Shown: positions 1 through 8,311 of the stretch, one piece after another
Layout of the letters: every line of letters starts with the position of its first letter
Position numbering within the stretch: the first letter of the stretch is position 1
The notes under the pieces: model-generated
What the model saw: only the letters and a program-made list of their open reading frames with translations
What the model was told of the DNA's origin: nothing
Databases searched by the model: none
DNA from: Tetmemena sp. SeJ-2015
Taxonomy: Eukaryota > Ciliophora > Spirotrichea > Sporadotrichida > Oxytrichidae
DNA length: 18,868 bases
Direction of reading: 5' to 3'
Assembly (NCBI GenBank): GCA_027382625.1
Contig: JAJKFJ010005615.1
Coordinates: 1 to 18,868 of the forward strand
Position numbers and translations under genes: made by a program

Positions 1-231
1 ACATTAAAAATTAGGTATTTACATCTAAGTTGAAGTAAAACTCCGGTCTGATGTAGTAAAACTCCATCTTTAAAATTTTTGAAACTAGCCAATCAGAGAC
101 TCTGCTTTGCTTAATAATTTCTAATTATTAAGTCTCTGATTGGCTAGTTTCAAAAATTTTAAAGATGGAGTTTTACTACATCAGACCGGAGTTTTACTTC
201 AACTTAGATGTAAATACCTAATTTTTAATGT
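1..231. repeat. Long perfect palindrome 1
   Basis: Positions 1-101 are the exact reverse complement of 131-231, separated by 29 bases. The loop holds a smaller hairpin (9 bp, 111-119 with 123-131). The left arm begins at base 1, so the palindrome may extend beyond the window. It could be a foldback or MITE-like element, a hairpin-mediated duplication, or an assembly chimera; the sequence alone does not decide. Confidence 0.9.
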
Positions 232-280
232 CAAACTTATTGTCTTTATTCTATTAATTTCAAACTTTTCCAAAAACTTT

Positions 281-470
281 TCTAGATCTCAGATATTAGT
301 AGTAGATGACAATGTGTTCAATTTGATTACAATCCAGTCAATTCTTTAACTATAATTCAAACTGCCATCAGCTACTAAACTGGATAAGTAATTAAAGCAA
401 TTATAATTGGAATCTAAACCTCTCTTTAGCAACAGACTGAGTAGCAAACTGTATTTGATAAGAAATTCAC
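281..470 (+). pseudogene. Orphan fragment of a response-regulator receiver (REC) domain
   Basis: The frame through 281-400 reads SRSQILVVDDNVFNLITIQS, followed by ILQLQFKL when TAA is read as Gln. This is the start of a two-component receiver domain: a hydrophobic beta strand, the acidic DD pair that binds Mg2+, and the following helix. The phospho-acceptor Asp and the rest of the domain are absent. Similarity fades after about 400 and palindrome 2 begins at 491. In ciliates this domain is typical of hybrid histidine kinases. The piece may be one germline segment of a gene whose other parts lie elsewhere, or a dead fragment. No start codon or splice boundary can be assigned. Confidence 0.6.
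287..298. repeat. 12-bp direct repeat TCTCAGATATTA, left copy
   Basis: TCTCAGATATTA occurs at 287-298 and again at 818-829. The two copies bracket the receiver-domain fragment and palindrome 2. Eleven of its bases also appear inverted at 491-501, as part of the palindrome arm. It could act as a long pointer for a 531-bp eliminated segment, or could simply reflect how the palindrome arose. Confidence 0.5.
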
Positions 471-490
471 GAAATCAATGCCATTTTTTC

Positions 491-828
491 AATATCTGAG
501 AAACAGAATGGTTTTTAGAAATTATTAAAAAGTTGGAATGTTATAAATCACTTTTTTTGAAATTAATTAGGTTAACTGTCAATTAAATAAAAACTTTTAC
601 CCGAGGGGGGTTCGAACGACCGTCCTCCAATCATTAATCAGACTTCGCCCTGCTCAATGGTATTCCTACTATTGAGTCTGATTAATGATTGGAGGACGGT
701 CGTTCGAACCCCCCTCGGGTAAAAGTTTTTATTTAATTGACAGTTAACCTAGTTAATTTCAAAAAAAGTGATTTATAACATTCCAACTTTTTAATAATTT
801 CTAAAAACCATTCTGTTTCTCAGATATT
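491..828. repeat. Long near-perfect palindrome 2
   Basis: Arm 491-644 is the reverse complement of 675-828 with a single mismatch seen in 154 bp. The 30-base spacer can form a short stem of its own. The arm core (about 600-645 and 675-720) is GC-richer than its surroundings and contains GGTTCGAACGACC, similar to a tRNA B-box. Nearly identical arms imply a recent origin, or an artefact. Confidence 0.88.
645..722 (+). other. tRNA-like sequence in palindrome 2, probably a remnant
   Basis: Reading 645-722, TGCTCAATGG resembles a polymerase III A-box and GTTCGAACCC resembles a B-box. A five-pair stem with two wobbles (TCTGA/TTGGA) can enclose the loop TTAATGA. The T-stem has mismatches, the D-loop is too long, and no independent acceptor stem is visible apart from the palindrome. 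I regard it as a possible tRNA-derived remnant, not a working tRNA. Confidence 0.2.
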
Positions 829-913
829 ATGAGCACCATCTCTAAAAAAACTTTTTTTTCCTTATTATAGCTCAAATAATTTTTATTTTTTTTTGTTTTT
901 TTATCAAAAATTA

Positions 914-1057
914 GCTAATCTTATATTGCCTTTTGGAATCAATAAGTATATTTAAAGGTTTGATATCTCTATGAATGATTTTATGGTCATGAAGGTGCTT
1001 GAGGCCTAAAAATATTTAATTAACCATAGCAATATGGGTATCAATCGAACGCCCATC
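914..1057 (-). pseudogene. Orphan protein-kinase exon or segment (catalytic loop)
   Basis: The minus strand encodes GLKHLHDHKIIHRDIKPLNI, then LIDSKRQYKIS. This is kinase subdomains VIa and VIb, with the HRDIKPxN catalytic loop: Asp as proton acceptor, Lys and Asn for phosphate and Mg2+. It is preceded by DGRSIDTHIAMVNQIF, typical of helix E. The activation-segment DFG should follow KIS, but the frame reads Gln-Phe instead, so the match stops exactly where a segment boundary would be expected. A TGA lies directly upstream of the piece. No other kinase subdomain is visible in the window. It is either one germline segment of a split gene or a pseudogene fragment. Confidence 0.65.
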
Positions 1058-1059
1058 TC

Positions 1060-1330
1060 AAGGGGAGAAACAATGATCCTGTGCATGCAGGCTGAATCCT
1101 CAATTTGTGAGGGCAAAATAATTAGGGGGTTGCATTTATGAAGAATTGGCATCTGCCACATTAAAGTCCGGTTAACTCCATCAGGAGAGCAGATAGAGGG
1201 TCAACGCACAGGATAAAGCCCTCCTAATTTTGCAAGCGCTATCCAATGAGCCCTAGATCGTCCCAAATGGACACTTTTCTCAACTGCCAGGAAACTCAAA
1301 GCCTACAAAGGGAATCCCAATGCAGAAACT
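1060..1330. other. GC-richer block of unknown nature
   Basis: This stretch is clearly richer in G and C than its surroundings. It contains matched inverted pieces, for example ATCCTGTGC near 1075 and GCACAGGAT near 1206. It also has GCAAAATAATTAGGGGG near 1112 that resembles the reverse complement of CCCTCCTAATTTTGC near 1220. No frame gives a recognisable protein, though several are free of TGA for up to about 65 codons. A structured RNA gene, or foreign DNA, would fit; I do not recognise a known RNA family. Confidence 0.3.
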
Positions 1331-1434
1331 TTAACTATCAATAGAATTCATAAATTTTTTAAAAAATTTCGCTAAATCAAGCTTAAATTAGTAATATTTA
1401 TTATGTAATCAAAGGCCACGTTATAAAAGTATGA

Positions 1435-1698
1435 GTTTCTGATAGTAAAAGAGGATATAAACAATTAGGTTTTTATAATTTGATAAGCCTTTTATATTGC
1501 AAGTTTAATCGGAAACGAGGGATCACAGATCACCATATAATTATTTTGGAGATTTATATTGATGTTTTTGTTTGTGTGCATATAAGATTGAACGTCTCTG
1601 CCAGTGGTTTAATCAAATCTCGAGTCAAAAACCTCTACAGTGTAGCCGCTAGTGCTTTGAAATATAATGAAAAAGCTGATGAAATCGCATTTCTAAAG
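1435..1698 (+). CDS. Unidentified coding exon (partial)
   Basis: A TGA-free frame runs from 1435, just after a TGA at 1432, to a possible 5' splice site (AAG|GTATTA) at 1698/1699, about 88 codons. Its middle and end look coding: SRVKNLYSVAASALKYNEKA followed by DEIAFLK. One TAG is read as Gln within the surrounding frame. I do not recognise a family, and neither a start nor downstream exons can be placed. The 1700-2180 stretch to the right is AT-rich; the 3' end of the minus-strand gene at 2188-3672 may lie in it, and otherwise I see no clear gene there. Confidence 0.35.
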
Positions 1699-2187
1699 GT
1701 ATTAAATAAAATCATTCGCAGTTTCTTACTCTAACAAATATGGTCAAAAAATATATTTTTATCTACTTTTCTAAATTAAAAAAAAACGATAATTAAAAAA
1801 TTAAATTTGTTAATAAGAAGGTATTAAGTTTATAGGGCAAGATTTATAATTGGAATTAAAGAGAATTCCTAAATTTCAATAAAAATATATTCTAGCTCAG
1901 AGTTTACATAAAAGTGTTGCCACATAAAATCATCATTTATTTAATACGATTTTTAAAAGTTTTTTTACTCAGTTATTGATAAACTTCACTCATGTAAACT
2001 AATAAGATTCGTTAATAAATTACAAAGAAAAATGATGTTCACTTGATTAAATTAGGAAAATTATGTGCGTGAGGTGGCGGTAGCATTTATACAGTTATAT
2101 GTAATAAATTTCTATTTCTAAGGTCTACTATATTCATATTCTTAAAGCCTTAGCAAATTTATGCAGTAAACATTCTCCTTGCCTCAC

Positions 2188-3672
2188 CCGTTATGTAAAT
2201 CATCAATTTTAAAAACAACCATATTAGCTTTTAGATCCTCAAAAGTATAGAGAGGATTACAATTTGGGACTTGCGCCTTTAATTTTATAAAGGTTCTGCT
2301 TTTCTGACAAATTTATGGTTCAATTTTCCCACTTATCTCTCTGTTATATTCACACTCATTACCTAAGGATCATCAAACTTTTTATCTCTATTTTAGTAAA
2401 ACCAAAGACTTTTTGCTGGAAAGAAAAGCTTTTTATTTTAAATATAATTAAAGTTTGATGAAATATATCCTTCGTATTCACAATTAGATTTTACTTAAGA
2501 ATTTTTTTTCCTTCTATTATATTATCACTATACTATAAATAAAAGATAGATGCATTTTATGTGGTAGTTATTAATTATAAATCCATTTTACAATAGGGTG
2601 TTATTGTTGTTCTTTTACAGTAGAACTAAATGGTATAGAATATCACTCACTACATACAAATCGTCATAAAATTAATATTCTAAGAAGTAAGAGATCCCAT
2701 TTAAAGAACTTACCTTAGATCTGAATATTATGGATTTCAGCATTTGCATACTTTAACTCGAATACATTTCCACCTATCTACGCTTCACTACCACTCAGAA
2801 AATATAAATTTTAAAAATGCTCCACAAAAATTATAAATATATATTGTCCTTTCCGCAATAAGGGGTTTTTCTCTCCACAAAATAATAAATTTTATCTGTA
2901 GGAACAATAGATATAACTCAAAGACTATTATTTTTTTATGATAATTATTGTAATAAAGATTTCATAAAAGTAATTACTTATATATAATATTTTATAGAAA
3001 GCCTTGTTGAATGAATCTGCCAAATTCAAATTTTAAAATCTTAGATAAATAGTTAAATTGATAGTTGAGAGTATAATTTTAGTTTAGAACAAAATTGGAT
3101 GGAGAGACCCAGTAGGTTTCATTTTAATGGAATTTGTTATAAGTCGGCCACAAATATGCATACTCTTACTCCAAAGAGAAAACAGGTTCGCCTTCATAGA
3201 TATCATATATTTTAATTTCAAATGAATATTGATTATCATATGTTCTAAAATTAATAAAAGTCAATCAGCATTTCTCTGATAATTTTTTTTAAGAGGGAAA
3301 GAAGATTCGAAGAAATTAACTATTTTTATAAATTTATATGCCAAATCAAACTCCAAATTGGGGATAAAATATTATAAACTTAAAATACTGAATGGATGGA
3401 GTAATAAACGAATAGAGTATCTCATTTTCAGTTATTTTCACTTACCTTATTGTGAGATTCTTTGTGCAGAACAATTCTATGGACTCAGTAACTATTTAAA
3501 TATGATTGTAAGTGCCACTCCTAATATTTAAGTAGAGTGGTGCATAGTATACCGCAGCAAGAGAGTTATGGATTTCTCTGATTGCTGAACTTATATTTTT
3601 ATAGGGATACATAAATGTTCCTAGCTCAATATCTACCTAGCTAGAACCATCCACGTATAAATTATGGGGGTC
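2188..3672 (-). CDS. Parallel beta-helix-like protein, multi-exon, ends not defined
   Basis: Several minus-strand pieces join in phase. Segment A (3672-3446) has LYVDGSSQVDIELGTFMYPY, then NISSAIREIHNSLAAVYYAP and LYLNIRSGTYNH. This is the 'fixed-length ALxEI ... PLYxNIxxGTY' opening typical of ciliate pectin-lyase-fold proteins. Segment B (3244-3015) continues TYDNQYSFEIKIYDIYEGEP. Segment C (2898-2714) has GSEAQIGGNVFELKYANAEI, a beta-helix coil pattern (A..GG..F....N..I). A further exon (2362-2188) reads KAQVPNCNPLYTFEDLKANM. A and B are joined by a GT-AG intron, B and C by a CAGAT pointer. A GTAAGT donor with a pyrimidine-rich acceptor 34 nt on follows C. The start lies near or inside the inverted repeat at 3665-3917, and the 3' end lies somewhere between 1987 and 2188. 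The family is known for extracellular or surface proteins; the function here is unknown. Confidence 0.6.
2899..3019 (-). other. Inferred IES, pointer CAGAT (beta-helix-like gene)
   Basis: CAGAT occurs in the same reading phase at both ends (minus strand; ATCTG at 2894-2898 and 3015-3019 on plus). Removing 121 bp joins KFEFGR to QNLLFCGEKNP without a stop, and no GT-AG pair gives this join. Confidence 0.55.
3245..3445 (-). other. GT-AG intron in the beta-helix-like gene
   Basis: The donor GTAAGTG follows codons for NLTI plus two bases, and the acceptor TTTTAG precedes the base that completes Arg. Phase 2 is kept on both sides, giving NLTIR-TYDNQYS. At 201 nt it is long for this locus and could hold an IES. 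Confidence 0.6.
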
Positions 3673-4273
3673 CTTACCTCGACATTAAAATTTTATAATG
3701 AATAAAGGTAATAAATAAATATGTTTTCAGGGTAATTTTCACTCCTAAATCTTATTCTTCCACTAATAGAGGTACATTCTAACATATAAGGCTTCAAATT
3801 TTAATCCTAATTCCGTCAGTTGAAGGTCAGCTGCACCTTAATAAAATGTATATTTTAGCTAACTTTTTGCTTTTGTATAATTAACATAATTTGCAATTTT
3901 TTTATAATGCAACATTTATTGAATTCATAACATACTTTACATATAAGCTCCAAATGATTTAAGCTGAAAATTGTAGCATTAGTTCAATAATTATGAATTA
4001 AATTTTCGTTATTTTTAAATGTTGCATTATTAAAAAATTTCAAATTATGTTTATTTTACAATAGCGAAATGTTAGATTATAATATACATTCTTCTATTAT
4101 GATGCAGCTGACCTTTAACTGACTGAATAAGGATTAAAATTTGAAGCCTTAGATGTTAGAATATACCTCTATTAGTGGCAGAATCAGATTTTAGGAGTGA
4201 AAATTACCCTGTAAAAATATTTATTTCTTATCTTTATTCATAAGGAATTTTTAATGTCTAGGTCAGGACCCCG
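3665..4273. repeat. Diverged inverted repeat, about 250-bp arms
   Basis: The arm from about 3665 to 3917 matches the reverse complement of about 4017-4273 with scattered substitutions and small indels, roughly 80-85% identity by eye. The inner ends are AATGCAACATTT and AAATGTTGCAT, and the spacer is about 99 bp. The outer ends are GGGGTCC and GGACCCC. The repeat lies between the minus-strand beta-helix-like gene and the plus-strand frame at 4047, so it may be a divergent 5' region or an old foldback element. Confidence 0.8.
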
Positions 4274-4859
4274 ACAAATTTCCAAATTATAATCAATCAA
4301 CTTAAAAGAAGATAAATTTCTTGATCTGCAAATCCTGAGGTCAGGCTATCCTTCTACTTATAAGATGTATGAAATTGAGTCTAGGCTATCACATTTTTCA
4401 ATGCAATCAAGAAATAAAGAAACTTATAAATATTTATAAAGAGCTTCGACATCCAAGTAGAGTGAGGAGTTACTACAAGTAATGCATTATCTCGGACTAA
4501 TACACTTAGAACATTTGCAAAAATGTATAAAAAGGAGAAATACTCAAATTATTTGTTTTCGGAGTCCTGAAAGCAAGATCCGCATGAATACACCTCTTAT
4601 GTCGACGTCACTAAGCCGCTTTATTCTGGGTTACTGTCTCTATAATATGAAAAAATATATTTAGCAATTTTTTCTCTCTACTCCACTTTAACATACTCTC
4701 CAAAATTGGGATTGCAAGTTCCACAACTCTACTTTATATTAATCTTTAAATATATGTCTTTAACTACGAATTATTACCAGAGGTTACGGGATACTCAAAT
4801 AAAAAACATAATAAGTCCAACATATTTTAAATATGAAGCTTGAGCAGTTCTTATTTTGA
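4047..4859 (+). CDS. Candidate gene: 270-codon TGA-free frame, no family recognised
   Basis: From the ATG at 4047 the frame stays free of TGA to TGA 4857-4859, with TAA and TAG read as Gln. In such AT-rich DNA this length is unlikely but not impossible by chance. The first third lies inside the right arm of the inverted repeat and contains ADLQLTEQGLKFEALDVRIY. The middle reads KFLDLQILRSGYPSTYKMYE and later VMHYLGLIHLEHLQKCIKRR. The differences between the two repeat arms do not look biased to third codon positions, which argues against coding there. Introns or IESs may be present. Confidence 0.3.
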
Positions 4860-5550
4860 ATATTTTATGTCAAAAAGCAGAGAACTACCAAAACTAAGAT
4901 TTCTACGAATCTTGCTTAGTAATGAATTTATTTTCCTATTACAAGCTATCTGCCTTTCGTCGTCCTTAGCAGACAGAAAGAGTTTTAAATGTCAGTTTTC
5001 TTGTGCGAGTTAAATAAAGTTTAAAGTAAATATCATAGGACTAAATAAGTTGGCAGATTTTGATTTTTGCCCTTCTTAATTTTTATCCTGGTGTGCTCTA
5101 ATTGGATCCACAGAATCTACAAATAGAAATAGAAATATTAACATTAAATCTTTCATTAGGTGTAGAAGCTAAAGGACTTTTTATTATAGAAAGTTTCAAA
5201 ACTGTTGTCTAACTTACTATTATTTTTTAGAATTCTATTGAAAGTCTCTCTTATTTATTCTAATTAAAAGTAAAAGTAGTAGTAGTTGTATTAGCAGTAG
5301 TATGAAGGATTATAACTTAATTTGAAGAGAAATAAAAATCTGACATTATCTAAAATCTTTCACATATCAAATAAAAATATAGACTTATAATATTGAAATT
5401 TAATGTTTTATCATACACTTCATTTAATCAATCCAGCTCAAATTATTTTTTAAATATCATGGCGAATTAAATTGTGATGAAGAAAGAAGACGAGAAATAA
5501 TCATAAAATTAAAGTCTAAATATAAATTTGAAATAAACCAACAAATTTGT
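4860..5550. other. Intergenic stretch, no gene seen
   Basis: AT-rich DNA between the candidate frame and the 3' end of the CFAP97-like gene. I see a small imperfect stem near 4945-4980 (CTATCTGC with GCAGACAG) and a TAG/AGT-rich simple stretch near 5270-5303, but no convincing coding frame. Confidence 0.5.
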
Positions 5551-8112
5551 TCATTCGAAGTCATTTTCATACCTAGGGGTATCGTCTGCTGGTATGATAT
5601 AGTTACTGTTATTTTATTGCTCTTGTCTGCTCTAATTCAACTTATTGCTAGTCTCAGCATCTGCTTTTCTCTCAGCCTCTTCAATTTAAGAGACTTGCAG
5701 TTTCTGAATCTGAGAGATATCCAAAGCAGCTACTTTCTTTATCTAGGAACTCGATTCCACTCCACTAGCTTGCTTAATTGAAAATCTTTATTTAGCCTCC
5801 ACCTTTACCTGAGATTGTTGCTAGCCAAAATTTTACTCTCTATCTTCATCTAGGGCGTTAAGTGTGAACTCCTCAGGCTGAGATCTTCCAACAACCATTT
5901 GCTTTTGAGAACCTCCTCCGTTCAAAGATTGATTGAGCTGTTGGCTGCTCGGATTCGAACTTGGCTTTTACATATCAAACATCCCATATACTTGCTTGGA
6001 TTCTATTACGCCTTCTCCTTTCTGATTCTAGTCTTAGATGAATACCTCATCCTGCTCTCCAAGTATTACATTAGATTAGTTCTTGCTTAAGTTCCTTATG
6101 CTGGATGCTTCATTCTTAAAATGAATATCGATGAGCACATATTCATCTTTGTATATTTTATAATTCTAGGTAGAATTCTTCTACTCTGCTCTTGAAGAAC
6201 TTTAGTCCTGACTTTAAAGCAAAGGGTCCATTAACTTGAGATTTTAGTAGGGTTGCTGCTGAGAAACCAAATGTGATGCCTTGCTCGAGGGATTTTCAGT
6301 TGATGGCTGATACCTACTCCTATCTCTCACACTACCATTCCTGAGAGGGCTTACACTAGAAGAGAATTTCTACCCACTGCCCGAGCTATGCTCTCTTTAG
6401 CCTAGAGCTGTGTTATAACCAGGTGTGTAGTAATTGTTCACTAGATTAGGTGATTTAGAGTGAAAGCCTGCTATTTGGAGCTTGTCAAATCTTATGTAAA
6501 AACGCCTCACAAATTCCTCAAACATGTTGTTACACTCGCTCATTAGTTTTTAAGCCTGCTTTTCGGCAAGAGTGCAAAACTTGTACATCTCAGGCTGTTC
6601 AAAGTTTGGAAATATAAGCACAAAGACCTTCCTCACATTTCAAAGGATTATTTTGAATTATAAATAACTATTTCTTGAGATCTCAACTAGATAGATCTAC
6701 CTCTCAATTTGATGGAAGTTTCTGTATAGTACTTATCTTGTTTAATCTATTCCTAATTCATTATAGCCGATGTTCATGGGAGGAGGTCGCTTTCTTGCAA
6801 CGAGATTTATATTGACAGCATCTCTATTACTATCAAGTGGGATCTAGGCTTAACTTATCTTCTGGCTCTACATATATACATAGGGTTATTGATTCTATGC
6901 CACTATTTGATATTGACCATTTTTAACTGTCTAAGCGATAAAGGAGTGATTAGCTTGGATTGCAGTTGTGCCTTGAGTTTAAAGTTAAGGACGAATCATT
7001 CTCTTAGAAAGCTGAGATAGTTTAGAATGGTTAGTTGTGTAATCATCCCGAGAGAAGGATTATCTCTTCAGCTGTGAAGCACTTTGCTTGTCTTGATGCT
7101 GATAGTCTTGAGCAGAGGATGGTATTTGAATCGGTGAGGCTGAGAAGTCTTTCGATTACTTCACTGTATGTGTTTTTTGAGATGAGTTAAGCTAAGATGA
7201 CTCTTTAGTTTCTTCAAGCATAGGCAACTCCATTGCTTTTGCCGGCCTGGTTGCATGTGAAGTTGCTTGCAATTCTTCACCATCTTATACCTCCTCTTAA
7301 TCCTCAATGGGAGCAAGTTCTTAGTTTTTCTCCGATTAGTAGTTAGACTGGTAGTATTGGAATACTTCGGCATTAGGATCATTAGCACATACATCATCAT
7401 CAAAAGCTTAAATATTTCAACAAATCATTTCCAAGGACTGATCTGCCTAGTCGAGATCTCTTCTTGCCCTTCTTAAAGAAGTTTGGAGGGTAGTAGCAGA
7501 TCTTCTTGAGCATCTTTTCCTACTTCTTTCTTTCTATTTCCCACTCGCAGACGTTATAATGAGATGATCTGTCTTGCAGACGCTTAAGAAGCTGCTCGTT
7601 CTCATTTGTGATGCGCGTATACTCCTTCTAACGTGCGCCTCTATTGAGTGATTTGGAGCGGAGCTCGTTCGCAGCTGCTGTCATGTCCTACTATAGACCA
7701 ATAGAGATGTTATTATGACCGTTCTTTTTCAGAATTGAAGTGGAGATATTGAGATTAGAGCAGTTCGTCATGATGTTGGTCATCTTCTCAAGTAAAATGC
7801 GATTTGCTTTCTCTATCTCAGTGCATCTTTCTACATAAAGAAGTGATGAGAGATTGTGACTTCATATTATGAGAGACCACCAATAAGATGCTGTTAGAAG
7901 AAGGAAAATTAAATCATTAGATCTTAATAACATAACTTACCTTCGAGTAGTTACTCTTTCTTAGTCTTGATAATTGGGTAGCGGAAAGAAGTAGGTAGAT
8001 TATTATCGACTACTGGTCTCGACTCTCCTATCTTCTAGCGATGGATTCGTTTACTCTACACCAGCCACTTCTTATGTAGCACTCGATTGAACTCTGGCAA
8101 CGCTCTGTCCAT
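5551..8112 (-). CDS. CFAP97/hemingway-domain ciliary protein with long Gln/Ser-rich tail
   Basis: The start ATG is at 8112-8110 and the stop TGA at 5553-5551. After removing one intron and two IESs the product is 797 residues. Residues about 5-185 match the CFAP97 family. There is a basic start (LHKKWLVQSKRIHRQKIG), a VVDNNLPTSFRYP block, then NRILLEKMTNIM, SLNRGARQKEYTRITNENEQ, HYNVCEWE and a final ICYYPP. These are the landmarks of CFAP97D1-type proteins of sperm and cilia axonemes. The rest is low-complexity (Gln, Ser, Asn), except for one structured stretch after IERQIYLVEISRNVRKVF that runs through FPNFEQPEMYKFCTLAEKQA; I do not recognise it. Most Gln codons are TAA or TAG. The tail makes it far longer than animal CFAP97D proteins. 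The gene shares orientation with the TPR gene, 199 bp upstream. A role in cilium assembly or motility is inferred from the family. Confidence 0.85.
6642..6674 (-). other. Inferred IES, pointer GAAAT (CFAP97-like gene)
   Basis: 33 bp between in-phase GAAAT repeats (ATTTC at 6637-6641 and 6670-6674 on plus). Removal deletes an in-frame TGA and joins VEISRN to VRKVFVLIFPN. There is no GT-AG alternative at these ends. Confidence 0.75.
7403..7427 (-). other. Inferred IES, pointer TGAT (CFAP97-like gene)
   Basis: 25 bp between TGAT repeats (ATCA at 7399-7402 and 7424-7427 on plus). Removal shifts the frame by one and joins RSVLGND to DDVCANDPNAE, avoiding the TGA triplets read otherwise. The ATC-repeat context leaves the exact end ambiguous by a few bases. 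Confidence 0.6.
7831..7940 (-). other. Intron of the CFAP97-like gene (GTAAGT...TAG)
   Basis: The donor is a consensus GTAAGT after LLE plus one base; the acceptor TATGTAG precedes AA AGA TGC. Phase 1 is kept, giving QLLEERCTEIEKAN, which fits the family's charged helix. A GAA direct repeat could give QLLERCTE instead, so an IES is not fully excluded. Confidence 0.65.
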
Positions 8113-8311
8113 TTTATTGTTATTACTTCTACTGTACTCTCAATTTATTACTCTTTGACTATTATAGTGAATGAATTAACTTACTACTATTTTACTCATT
8201 TTCATTTTCAACCAAGAGATGAAGTGATACGATTTATCAATTTAATGTGTATGAAACTTGCAAATATTGTTAACAGAAATCATCCATTGAGTAGAGAGTT
8301 ACATATCTACT

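Noticed and set aside
7161..7403. Minus frame of 80 residues starting MMMMYVLMIL
   Set aside because: It overlaps the CFAP97-like gene on the same strand in a different frame; the real frame continues through TAA/TAG Gln codons.
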